49,291 nt of DNA from an uncultured Eubacterium sp. (lineage in GTDB: Bacteria > Bacillota > Clostridia > Lachnospirales > Lachnospiraceae). The position numbers and the translations under genes are program-made. Positions 33,874 through 41,805 of this stretch are shown here, piece by piece. The first letter of the stretch is position 1; every line of letters begins with the position of its first letter. The stretch covers positions 1 to 49,291 of the forward strand of contig CAJOPA010000013.1 of assembly GCA_905236235.1 (NCBI GenBank), given 5' to 3'. Under the pieces are notes generated by a model that was given only the letters and a program-made list of their open reading frames with translations, had not been told where the DNA came from and did no database searches.

Positions 33874-34653
33874 TTATTCCTTGTGTGCGCGTACCTTGTC
33901 AAGTTCTTCAAAAACAGCGTCGTTTAAAACCTTGATATAGGTACCCTTCATACCGGAAGATCTCGACTCGATGATCCCGGCGCTCTCAAACTTGCGAAGC
34001 GCATTGACGATGACGGAACGTGTAATACCGACACGGTCTGCGATCTTACTTGCCACAAGGATCCCTTCCTTGCCATCCATCTCGTCAAAGATATGGGTGA
34101 TGGCCGCAAGCTCGGAGAAGGACAGCGTGCTGATGGCGGAACGTACCACCTGCAGCTTTCTGCTCTCTTCCACGTTTTCTTCGTTTACGGAACGCATCAT
34201 CTCGAGTCCAACCACGGTCGTGCCGTACTCGCACAAAATGATGTCATCAATGCTGTAGTCTTCATCGGTCTTGTATACAAACAACGTACCGAGTCTCTCC
34301 CCGGCGATCACGATCGGCGTGATCACGGCGCGGAATCTTCCTACATCCTTGACCTCAAATCCCAATGTCTCCAGATTGACATTCTCCTTGGTGGACAGAA
34401 TGCCGAGAAGTCTCTCGTTTAAGGTCTCATCGATGAAGTTCCCCACTTCCACATCGATCATGCCCTCTAAGGAATCCACCTTGTCGCAATGACTGCTCCC
34501 CAATACTTTTCCCTTCTTGCTGATCACAAGCAGGCTGGACCCGAGAATACTCGTCATCACTTCACAAATATCATTAAATACCACCTTCGAAGAGTTGCTG
34601 TTGTGAAGCAATTTATTGATCTTTCGGGTTTTGTCCAATAATTGTACACTCAT
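33874..34653 (-). CDS. codY: Global nutritional repressor CodY
   Basis: A 259-residue CodY. An N-terminal GAF domain (about 1-155) senses branched-chain amino acids, and a C-terminal winged helix-turn-helix (about 200-245: KIADRVGITRSVIVNALR, then the wing SRSSGMKGTYIKV) binds DNA. It represses adaptive genes in rich medium and, in Bacillus, represses motility directly. It lies immediately upstream of the flgB operon, as in many Firmicutes, but here directly after topA with no trmFO, xerC, clpQ or clpY. It has its own promoter and a CodY-like box upstream, suggesting self-control. Confidence 0.97.
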   Translation of the reverse strand: MSVQLLDKTRKINKLLHNSNSSKVVFNDICEVMTSILGSSLLVISKKGKVLGSSHCDKVDSLEGMIDVEVGNFIDETLNERLLGILSTKENVNLETLGFEVKDVGRFRAVITPIVIAGERLGTLFVYKTDEDYSIDDIILCEYGTTVVGLEMMRSVNEENVEESRKLQVVRSAISTLSFSELAAITHIFDEMDGKEGILVASKIADRVGITRSVIVNALRKFESAGIIESRSSGMKGTYIKVLNDAVFEELDKVRAHKE

Positions 34654-34697
34654 CCTTATCCTTTTCCTCCCAACGAAATTAGAATATGACTAATCAC

Positions 34698-34726
34698 ATT
34701 TTAACACATCAAGTGTAATTGTGCAA
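34698..34726 (-). promoter_or_regulatory. codY promoter
   Basis: -10 TAAAAT preceded by TGT (an extended -10) and -35 TTGCAC with a 17-base spacer, 45 bases before the codY ATG. The weak -35 is balanced by the extended -10. Confidence 0.65.
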
Positions 34727-34757
34727 ACATTTTTAGAAAAAAAGTGAATTTTTTCCG

Positions 34758-34772
34758 CATTTTCACAAAATT
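34758..34772. promoter_or_regulatory. CodY-box-like operator upstream of codY
   Basis: Plus-strand CATTTTCACAAAATT matches the known CodY consensus AATTTTCWGAAAATT at 13 of 15 positions. It lies in the topA-codY gap, 32 bases upstream of the codY -35 box. It overlaps a small inverted repeat (GTGAA/TTCAC with a T7 run in the topA direction, 34737-34766) that may be a weak topA terminator, so the bases could serve either purpose. Confidence 0.55.
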
Positions 34773-34776
34773 GTGT

Positions 34777-36834
34777 CTATTCAGAATAACCGCAACCTTC
34801 GCCCTGGCATACTTTATGCTTGCCTTTTTCTACCATATAGCTACCGCATTTCGGGCATTTTTCCCCGGTTGGCTTTGCCCAGGACATAAAATCACAGGCC
34901 GGATTATCCTCACAACCGTAATATCTGCGCCCCTTTTTCGTCTTGCGGATCAAAACCTCCTTGCCGCACTTGGGGCAGCTTACGCCGGCTTTTTCCAGAT
35001 AGATCTTGGTATTGCGGCACTCCGGAAATCCGGGGCAGGCAAGAAACTTGCCGTGCGGTCCGTATTTGATCACCATATTGCGTCCGCACTTGTCGCAGAT
35101 CACATCGGTCTCCTCATCCCGGATCTCTACTTTTTCAAGTTCTTCCTGTGCCTTCTTTAACTCACGATCCAGATTGGGATAGAATTCCCTGAGGATATCC
35201 TTCCACTCCATCTCACCGTTTTCCACGGCATCGAGCTGCTCCTCCATACGGGCGGTGAACTGCTCATCCACCACATCCGGGAAGGATTCCTTCATTATAT
35301 CATTGACCACTTCACCCAGCTCCGTGGTGAAGATGTTTTTGCCTTCCTTGGCAACGTAATGCTTTAACAAAAGATTCGTGATCGTGGGCGCATAGGTGCT
35401 GGGACGTCCGATCCCAAGCTCCTCGAGCGTCCGCACAAGGCTTGCCTCCGTAAAATGCGCGGGCGGCTGTGTGAAATGCTGGTCGCATACCACGTCCTTA
35501 ACGGCAAGCTTTGTCACACGATCCAGTTTGCCGAGCAATACATTGACGTTTTCTTTCTCATCCTCCTCCGTGCGATAAACGGACATATACCCGTCAAATC
35601 GCATGCTGGAAGCCGAAGCCTTAAAGACATAGCCGCCGCAGTCCACTTCCACCGTCGTGGTATCAAAAACAGCCGGCTTCATGCAGGAAGCGCAGAAACG
35701 CTTCCAGATCAGCTGGTACAAACGGTAAAGATCCTTGGGGATCGCGTCCTTGACCATGGACGGTGTCAGCGTAATATCCGTGGGACGGATGGCTTCATGC
35801 GCATCCTGCACTTTGCCGCCGGATTTTTTGGAAGCAGGCGCGCCTCCGAAATAGCTGCTGCCGATCTCGGAAGTGATATACTCCCTGGCCATATCCAAAG
35901 CGGTATCGGAGATCCTCGTGGAATCCGTACGCAGATAGGTGATAAGCGCAATGGTGCCTTTTCCCTTGATCGCAACGCCCTCATACAACTGCTGCGCCAC
36001 ACGCATGGTTTTTTGCGTGGTGAAATTAAGTGTCTTGGAAGCTTCCTGCTGCAATGTACTCGTCGTAAAAGGAAGCGGCGCCTTCTTTTCGCGTTTCCCG
36101 GTTTTGACATCCAGGATCTTCGCTTGAGAAGACTGCACCTTCTCTTTGATCTTTAATGCCTCTGCCTCATTGCCGACATCCATCTTGCCGTCCTTGGTGC
36201 CGTAAAACTTTGCGGAAAGCTCCTTCTTTTCCCCTTCCACATCAAAGGTACCGTCAAGCGTCCAGTACTCCTCGGGGACAAAATTCTTGATCTCATCCTC
36301 TCTGTCGCACACCAGGCGAAGGGTGGATGACTGCACGCGTCCTGCCGACAGTCCGCGCTTGACCTTTGCCCAAAGAAGGGGGCTGATGGAATATCCCACC
36401 ACACGATCGATGACTCTGCGGGCCTGCTGTGCATTGACCAGGTCCTCATCGATCTCTCTGGGATGATCGATCGCTTTTAGGATGGCATTCTTTGTGATCT
36501 CATTAAAACTGATCCTGTAGACTTCCTTATCCTCGAGCTTAAGCGCAGCGATCAAATGCCAGGAGATCGCCTCCCCTTCACGGTCCGGGTCGGTTGCGAG
36601 AAAAACACGGCTTGCTTTCTTGACTTCCTTACGAAGATTACTTAAAAGTTCACCTTTCCCGCGGATCGTTATATATCTCGGTTCAAAATCATGTTCCAGA
36701 TCCACGCCCATGTCGCTCTTGGGCAGATCCCGAACGTGACCGTTTGACGCAACTACTTCATAATTTCTTCCCAAAAATTTTTTAATGGTAGCCACCTTGG
36801 CCGGCGACTCCACAATGACAAGATTCTTTGCCAT
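34777..36834 (-). CDS. topA: DNA topoisomerase I
   Basis: A 685-residue type IA topoisomerase that relaxes negative supercoils. The TOPRIM domain shows IVESPAKV and ATDPDREGEAI (acidic metal site at residues 82-86). The catalytic tyrosine is Tyr300 in ITYLRTDSTR. The C-terminus has three four-cysteine zinc modules (CDKCGRN, CPKCGKE and CPKCGSY starts). The start ATG has GGGAGG seven bases upstream; an in-frame TTG six bases earlier is disfavoured. It has its own good promoter after dprA and lies next to codY. Confidence 0.97.
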   Translation of the reverse strand: MAKNLVIVESPAKVATIKKFLGRNYEVVASNGHVRDLPKSDMGVDLEHDFEPRYITIRGKGELLSNLRKEVKKASRVFLATDPDREGEAISWHLIAALKLEDKEVYRISFNEITKNAILKAIDHPREIDEDLVNAQQARRVIDRVVGYSISPLLWAKVKRGLSAGRVQSSTLRLVCDREDEIKNFVPEEYWTLDGTFDVEGEKKELSAKFYGTKDGKMDVGNEAEALKIKEKVQSSQAKILDVKTGKREKKAPLPFTTSTLQQEASKTLNFTTQKTMRVAQQLYEGVAIKGKGTIALITYLRTDSTRISDTALDMAREYITSEIGSSYFGGAPASKKSGGKVQDAHEAIRPTDITLTPSMVKDAIPKDLYRLYQLIWKRFCASCMKPAVFDTTTVEVDCGGYVFKASASSMRFDGYMSVYRTEEDEKENVNVLLGKLDRVTKLAVKDVVCDQHFTQPPAHFTEASLVRTLEELGIGRPSTYAPTITNLLLKHYVAKEGKNIFTTELGEVVNDIMKESFPDVVDEQFTARMEEQLDAVENGEMEWKDILREFYPNLDRELKKAQEELEKVEIRDEETDVICDKCGRNMVIKYGPHGKFLACPGFPECRNTKIYLEKAGVSCPKCGKEVLIRKTKKGRRYYGCEDNPACDFMSWAKPTGEKCPKCGSYMVEKGKHKVCQGEGCGYSE

Positions 36835-36885
36835 AGACAATCCTCCCGCTTATTTACATGCCTTTTCGGATGCAAAAGCGATATT

Positions 36886-36914
36886 ACTATACAATATTCT
36901 ATTTTCTTTGTAAA
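36886..36914 (-). promoter_or_regulatory. topA promoter
   Basis: -35 TTTACA (five of six) and -10 TATAGT (five of six) with a 17-base spacer, about 50 bases before the topA start, in the 106-base gap after dprA. Confidence 0.7.
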
Positions 36915-36940
36915 GAAGGCTTTCTACGGAAAAAATCAGA

Positions 36941-38077
36941 TCACAACCGATAAAAATACCCTTTCCCTTCCTCTTTTGCCAAACCTTTCAGCAGCAGCGA
37001 GACCAGACAGTTTTTCACCGAAAGGCTGTCCATGGACAGCTCCGATGCCAGGACTTCTGCACCGATCGGCACTACGGGAAGCGCGTCATAAACCCTCTGC
37101 TCCGCGTCGCTTAGATCCGCTTTTTGACCCCCTTTTGCGACCTTCTCCCCCTGCGTATGCCCGCTCAGAATAAACTCCCCGTACAGATCCTCACAAAAAT
37201 CTTTTGCCCCCGTAAAGATCGCAGCTCCCTGGCGGATGAGCTCGTGGCATCCTTCCGACAGCGCACTGTTTAAAGGCCCGGGAACGGCATAAACGTTCCT
37301 TCCCTGCGCCAGTGCATGTTCCACCGTGATCATGGACCCGCTCTTTTTGCGCGCCTCCACCACGATCACGGCATCACACAGACCGCTGATGATGCGGTTT
37401 CGCAAAGGAAAATGCGCACTGACGGCTTCCGTCGGCGGCGGGTATTCCGACAGCACGCCGCCGTTTTGCTGCATTTGATCGTAGATGTCCTTATTTTTCT
37501 CGGGATAGCATTGCAAAACATCACAACCAAGCACGCCATAGGTCCTCCCCTTGGCGGCAAGTGCGCCGGCATGTGCCTCCCTGTCCACCCCATAGGCCAG
37601 ACCACTGACAACACCGATCCCCGCACCCGCCAGCTCCTTTGCGATCTCAAAGGCCAGGTGCTTGCCGTAGGAGGTACAGCCTCTTGCCCCTACGATCGCA
37701 ACGCACGGCTGATCCTCCGCGGGAAGATGCCCCTTGTAAAAAAGAAACTTCGGCGCATCATAAAGATCCGCCATTCTGCGCGGATAGTCTTTCTCATGCA
37801 GCATGACAAAGTAAACGGAAAGCTTTAGAAACGCCTCATACACCCGTTCCGGATGCAGGGCGACATTTTCCCTGGATTGTTTCCTTTTGGTAAGAAAACT
37901 GTCTTTTTGATCCTGCCTTAAAAAATCAAGCTTTTCGATCGTCTCGTCGCGCAGTTCATAAAATGCACGCGCCGTGATACCGTGTTCTTCCATTTTTCGA
38001 AAGGACACAGCCCCTATCCCGGGAATGGTCCATAACCAATACGCATACGCCGTATCCTTATCCTGATGAAGATCCAT
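36941..38077 (-). CDS. dprA: DNA-processing protein DprA (Smf)
   Basis: A 378-residue DprA, which protects incoming single-stranded DNA and loads RecA during transformation; it is also kept in bacteria not known to be competent. An N-terminal helix-hairpin-helix region (IPGIGAVSFRKMEEHG) precedes the Rossmann-like core with VAIVGARGCTSYG and VVSGLAYGVDREAHAGAL. The C-terminal winged-helix remnant (about 310-378) is present. The ATG comes one base after the comM stop, with GGGGAGG inside the comM end as ribosome binding site. Confidence 0.96.
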   Translation of the reverse strand: MDLHQDKDTAYAYWLWTIPGIGAVSFRKMEEHGITARAFYELRDETIEKLDFLRQDQKDSFLTKRKQSRENVALHPERVYEAFLKLSVYFVMLHEKDYPRRMADLYDAPKFLFYKGHLPAEDQPCVAIVGARGCTSYGKHLAFEIAKELAGAGIGVVSGLAYGVDREAHAGALAAKGRTYGVLGCDVLQCYPEKNKDIYDQMQQNGGVLSEYPPPTEAVSAHFPLRNRIISGLCDAVIVVEARKKSGSMITVEHALAQGRNVYAVPGPLNSALSEGCHELIRQGAAIFTGAKDFCEDLYGEFILSGHTQGEKVAKGGQKADLSDAEQRVYDALPVVPIGAEVLASELSMDSLSVKNCLVSLLLKGLAKEEGKGYFYRL

Positions 38078-38078
38078 C

Positions 38079-39671
38079 TTACGCCACCTCCCCTGTCAGC
38101 CATTCCATTTCCCGATAACCGATGGCTTCCAGCACATGTTCTTTTTGTATCGTATCACTTTCCTTTAGATCTGCGATCGTCCTGGCCACCCGCAGGATCT
38201 TATAATACCCGCGCACGCTCAAATGCAACCGTTCATACGCCATTTCCATTAACTGCTTGGATTCCTCATCCTGTCGGCAATACTTGCGCACTCCCTCTCC
38301 CGTCAGCGCACCGTTATAGGAATACGGCTCTGTAGCATAACGCTTTTTTTGGATCTCATACGCCCGCATCACCCTTTGGGCAATCTGCGCGGAACTCTCC
38401 GCCGGGCTTTCCCGCACGATCTCCCCAAAGGAAGCCACGGGCACTTCGCAGCAAAGATCCATCCTATCCAAAAGCGGCCCGGAGATCTTTGACCGATACC
38501 TGCGGATCTGAGGCTCGGAACAGTTGCATCTCGTGCGATCCGGGTAAAATCCGCAAGGGCAGGGATTCATGGCCCCCACCAAAAGAAACGACGCCGGAAA
38601 CACATAGAATGTTCCGCCGCGATGAAGCAGCACCTTCTTTTCCTCCATCGGCTGTCGCAAAAGTTCCAATGTACTTCTCTTAAATTCCGCCATCTCATCC
38701 AAAAACAAAACGCCGCCGTGCGCCAGGGACACTTCTCCCGGCCGCGGGATAAGACCGCCTCCCACAAGGGCCGCCGGCGTAATGGTATGATGCGGATTGC
38801 GAAACGGTCTTTTTTGCAAAAAATCCTGTACGCTCCGGGCGTTTTCCTTCGGGAAGGCCCCTTTGACACTGTAGACCTTTAGCAGATCTTCCTTCTCCTC
38901 CTCTTTTAATGGAGGAAGGATGGAAGGCAGACACCCTGCGATCATCGATTTCCCGCCGCCGGGCGGACCTACCATCAGCAGATTGTGCATCCCCGCCGCC
39001 GCGATCTCACAGGAACGCTTTACGCTCTCCTGTCCGCAAACCATTGCGAAATCATAATTTTCCACGGATGCATCCTCAACAGAAAGCTCCGTCCTCTCGC
39101 AAAGACACTCCTCCGGGGTCATGGTTTGCACGTATTCGGAAGACTCCACGGGGCGCTTGCCTTCCCCGCGAAAAGATGCCACAGCATCCGTAAGCGTCTT
39201 TACCGGGTAAAGCGTCATCCCTTTTACGTAAAGGGCTTCCGACAGGTTGTCATACGGGATCATGGCCTTGGTAAAGCCGGCATTTTTGGCATCACAAAGC
39301 ATGGGATAAACGCCTTCGACAGGCTGCAGGGATCCGTCGATCCCAAGTTCTCCCAAAATCAGTATCTCCGAAAAATCATGCTGGGGAAGATGACCCAGGC
39401 AGGCCATCAGGGCACAGGCAATGGCAAGATCGAACGTCGTCCCGGACTTATGGACATTGGCCGGAAGAAAATTGACCGTGATCCTTTTGGGTGGCAGGAC
39501 GTACCCGGCATTTTTAAGGGCCGTCCGTACACGTTCCTTTGCTTCCTTAACATCCGCGCCAAGGTAGCCGATCATATCAAATACCGGCATCCCGTTGGAA
39601 ATGTCCGCCTCTACACCGATCAGACGGCATCCGATCCCGGACACCGCGGCGGTTTTTGCTATGCTGTACAA
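38079..39671 (-). CDS. comM: Mg-chelatase-like AAA+ ATPase, ComM/YifB family
   Basis: A 530-residue ComM-type helicase. The N-terminal domain (about 1-170) resembles the Lon-like fold of the family (ADISNGMPVFDMIGYLG); the AAA+ core has Walker A GPPGGGKSM, GGVLFLDEMAEF as Walker B, and NPHHTITPAALVGGG. A zinc-binding Cys pattern (NPCPCGFYPD, CNC) is present. ComM extends branch migration during DNA integration in transformable bacteria. The start is a TTG with GAGAGGAG seven bases upstream, giving MYSIAKTAAV; in-frame ATGs upstream lack a site and would add 12 unrelated residues. Runs into dprA. Confidence 0.95.
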   Translation of the reverse strand: MYSIAKTAAVSGIGCRLIGVEADISNGMPVFDMIGYLGADVKEAKERVRTALKNAGYVLPPKRITVNFLPANVHKSGTTFDLAIACALMACLGHLPQHDFSEILILGELGIDGSLQPVEGVYPMLCDAKNAGFTKAMIPYDNLSEALYVKGMTLYPVKTLTDAVASFRGEGKRPVESSEYVQTMTPEECLCERTELSVEDASVENYDFAMVCGQESVKRSCEIAAAGMHNLLMVGPPGGGKSMIAGCLPSILPPLKEEEKEDLLKVYSVKGAFPKENARSVQDFLQKRPFRNPHHTITPAALVGGGLIPRPGEVSLAHGGVLFLDEMAEFKRSTLELLRQPMEEKKVLLHRGGTFYVFPASFLLVGAMNPCPCGFYPDRTRCNCSEPQIRRYRSKISGPLLDRMDLCCEVPVASFGEIVRESPAESSAQIAQRVMRAYEIQKKRYATEPYSYNGALTGEGVRKYCRQDEESKQLMEMAYERLHLSVRGYYKILRVARTIADLKESDTIQKEHVLEAIGYREMEWLTGEVA

Positions 39672-39709
39672 ATGTGTCACTCCTCTCGGAGCAAACATAA
39701 AAGACATCG

Positions 39710-39725
39710 TTCACGCTTACGTGAA
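39710..39725 (-). other. Small inverted repeat between trpS and comM
   Basis: Arms TTCACG and CGTGAA around a four-base loop, in the 77-base gap after the trpS stop. The following T-rich stretch (TCTTTTATG) starts seven bases later, so it is at best a weak terminator or mRNA stability element. Confidence 0.3.
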
Positions 39726-39748
39726 GGATGATAAAAGGCAATGGTAAA

Positions 39749-40753
39749 CTAACGCACGCGCTCAGGAAATCCCACTTTTTTCTGCACCTTGCGTAACGTT
39801 TTTAAAGCATAAGAATCTGCTTTTTGTGCATTTTCTTTGATCATGCGATCGATATAATCCTTTTCCGTCAAAAGCTCGACATGACGCTTTTGCAAGGGTG
39901 CCAAAAGATCTGCAACCGTTTCTCCCACGGCAGACTTTAATTCACCGTAACCCTTGCCGGAAAATTCCGCAACAGCCTCCTCCGGCATCTTTCCCGTGCA
40001 GGCGCAGTAGATATCCAAAAGGTTCTTAATCCCGGGCTGCTCGTCACGATAGGCGATCACAGCCTCGGAATCCGTCACCGCACGTTTGAATTTACGCAGG
40101 ATCGTATCCTTATCATCCAAAAGAAAGATGCTGGCGTTCGGATTTTCATCGGATTTGGACATCTTCTTCTCGGGATTCTGCAGGCTCATGATCTTGGCAC
40201 CGCTCTTTCCGAGGTAAGCCTCCGGTATGGTAAACACATCCCCGTAGATCGCATTAAAACGCTGCGCGATATCGCGCGTTAACTCCAGATGCTGCATCTG
40301 GTCGATCCCCACGGGAACCACGTCCGTCTGATAAAGCAGGATGTCCGCTGCCATCAGTACCGGATAGGTAAAGAGACCTGCGTTGATATTATCCGCATGC
40401 TTGGCGGATTTGTCCTTAAACTGCGTCATACGGTTTAATTCGCCCATGTAGGTAAAGCAATTTAAGATCCATGCAAGCTCCGCATGCCCCGAAACATGGG
40501 ACTGATAATAAATGCAGTTTTCCTCGGGATCAAGTCCCGCGGCAACATAAAGCGCAAACAGATTGCGCGCGCGTTTGCGAAGCTCCGCCGGATCCTGACG
40601 CACCGTGATGGAATGCAGATCCACCACGCAATAAAAACAGGTGTATTCTCCCGCCAGTGCCAGCCAATTCTTTAATGCTCCGAGGTAGTTGCCAAGCGTA
40701 AGATTGCCCGTCGCCTGCATACCGCTGAATAATATTTTTTCATCTTTGATCAT
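39749..40753 (-). CDS. trpS: Tryptophan-tRNA ligase
   Basis: A 334-residue class I aminoacyl-tRNA synthetase charging tRNA-Trp. The HIGH-equivalent is GNLTLGNYLGAL near residue 18, the KMSKS motif is KKMSKSDEN, and PVLMAADILLYQTDVVPVG followed by DQMQHLELTRDIA is the TrpRS hallmark. The ATG lies inside the end of the DUF5662 gene (14-base overlap) with CGGAGAAACTAATC in front, so the two are translationally coupled. No T-box leader is possible here because the gene has no leader of its own. Confidence 0.97.
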   Translation of the reverse strand: MIKDEKILFSGMQATGNLTLGNYLGALKNWLALAGEYTCFYCVVDLHSITVRQDPAELRKRARNLFALYVAAGLDPEENCIYYQSHVSGHAELAWILNCFTYMGELNRMTQFKDKSAKHADNINAGLFTYPVLMAADILLYQTDVVPVGIDQMQHLELTRDIAQRFNAIYGDVFTIPEAYLGKSGAKIMSLQNPEKKMSKSDENPNASIFLLDDKDTILRKFKRAVTDSEAVIAYRDEQPGIKNLLDIYCACTGKMPEEAVAEFSGKGYGELKSAVGETVADLLAPLQKRHVELLTEKDYIDRMIKENAQKADSYALKTLRKVQKKVGFPERVR

Positions 40754-41387
40754 GATTAGTTTCTCCGTTGTCTGTTTCTTTATGTCCGTTTTTTAAAAAC
40801 GCTTCGATCCTCTCCTTCGACCAGGGATGGATCTCCACATCACCTACCGGCGCACCCTTTAAATACTCTTCGCGGATATAGCGATAGGTCTCCTCCTCGC
40901 CGCAATCAGCGTTCATCTTTAAAAGATAGGCCAGCTCCTTTAACGTCTCCGGATGGATCAGCATCCTGCTGACGGATCGCTCCAGATACTTCAAAGCGGC
41001 CGCGTCGGTATAGTTGTCTTTGTGATAGACCTTACATGCCGCCAATCGGTCGCAAAACATCTCTGCCACATATTTGCGCGGCATTTTCAGACCGGCCATC
41101 CCGGAGAGCGCATCCTTTTCCAGGGAATAATCGATCCAGTATTCAAAATGGTGACGATTGCGACCCTTGTGATGCAACCAGGCTGCCGAATATCCTTCCG
41201 CCCGCCTCTGTCCGTCGTTGGGGCTGCGATCTCCCGTATAATATTTGACCCCGGCGCAAAATTCCACCGGGGAATATTTGGACAGATCATGGGTCAGTCC
41301 CTGCTTGATCAGTCCGATCTTAAAGCAGCTTTTCCGGACAAGACGTCTGTGTTTTGTGATTGTACAAAAATGTTTCCAAGCTTTCAT
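40740..41387 (-). CDS. DUF5662 family protein
   Basis: A 215-residue protein I recognise as DUF5662, a family of Firmicutes of unknown function. The conserved elements are GLTHDLSKYSPVEF (His-Asp metal-type pattern), AWLHHKGRNRHHFEYWIDY, and a helical C-terminal half ending in EIHPWSKERIEAFLKNGHK. The several His/Asp pairs suggest a metal-dependent HD-like helical fold, but this is inference. No membrane segment. The ATG has GGAG only two bases upstream, and an extended -10 (TGTTATACT) ends nine bases before the ATG, so the mRNA may have almost no leader. It heads a likely operon with trpS, comM and dprA. Confidence 0.8.
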   Translation of the reverse strand: MKAWKHFCTITKHRRLVRKSCFKIGLIKQGLTHDLSKYSPVEFCAGVKYYTGDRSPNDGQRRAEGYSAAWLHHKGRNRHHFEYWIDYSLEKDALSGMAGLKMPRKYVAEMFCDRLAACKVYHKDNYTDAAALKYLERSVSRMLIHPETLKELAYLLKMNADCGEEETYRYIREEYLKGAPVGDVEIHPWSKERIEAFLKNGHKETDNGETNHDQR

Positions 41388-41396
41388 AACTCCATT

Positions 41397-41405
41397 AGTA
41401 TAACA
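41397..41405 (-). promoter_or_regulatory. Extended -10 promoter for the DUF5662-trpS genes
   Basis: TGTTATACT on the minus strand fits the TGnTATAAT extended -10 at eight of nine informative positions or better; no good -35 stands at 17 bases. It ends nine bases before the DUF5662 ATG, predicting transcription start two or three bases before the codon. It lies back to back with the DUF1292 promoter. Confidence 0.5.
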
Positions 41406-41413
41406 CCTTTTAT

Positions 41414-41442
41414 TTGCTTTTTCCCAATGTTTTGGATAAAAT
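41414..41442 (+). promoter_or_regulatory. Promoter of the DUF1292 gene
   Basis: -35 TTGCTT and -10 TAAAAT (five of six) with a 17-base spacer on the plus strand, 30 bases before the DUF1292 ATG. Confidence 0.55.
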
Positions 41443-41472
41443 ATGAAAAAAATACGTACGAAGGAGATTTAC

Positions 41473-41805
41473 ATGGAAAACAAGAATCCATCTTTTGATC
41501 CCGCACAGGATGAGGATATGTTTGTAACGTTGTGCCTTGATGACGGCACGGAGGCCGAATCCAAGGTGCTGACGATCTTTACCGCAGCAGGCAGAGACTA
41601 TATCGTTCTGCTTCCCCTTGATGAAAACGGCGAAGAAAACGCTGACGGCACCGTCTATATCTATCGTTACATGGAGGATGCCGAGGGCAATCCTTCCCTG
41701 GAAAACATCGAAGATGACGAAGAATTTGAGATCGTATCCGATCGATTTGACGAATATCTGGACGAACTGGCTTTTGCCGAGGATGACGATTCCTCCGAAG
41801 ACTGA
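41473..41805 (+). CDS. DUF1292 family protein (YrzB-like)
   Basis: A 110-residue acidic protein of the DUF1292 family, common in Firmicutes and of unknown function. The family core is visible: VTLCLDDGTEAESKVLTIFT, YIVLLPLDENGEENADGTVYIY, and FEIVSDRFDEYLDEL. The C-terminus is a run of Asp, Glu and Ser. The start is the ATG with GAAGGAG seven bases upstream; an earlier in-frame ATG lacks a site. Its last 139 bases are also read in the other direction as the end of the UvrD-type helicase gene. Confidence 0.88.
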   Translation: MENKNPSFDPAQDEDMFVTLCLDDGTEAESKVLTIFTAAGRDYIVLLPLDENGEENADGTVYIYRYMEDAEGNPSLENIEDDEEFEIVSDRFDEYLDELAFAEDDDSSED

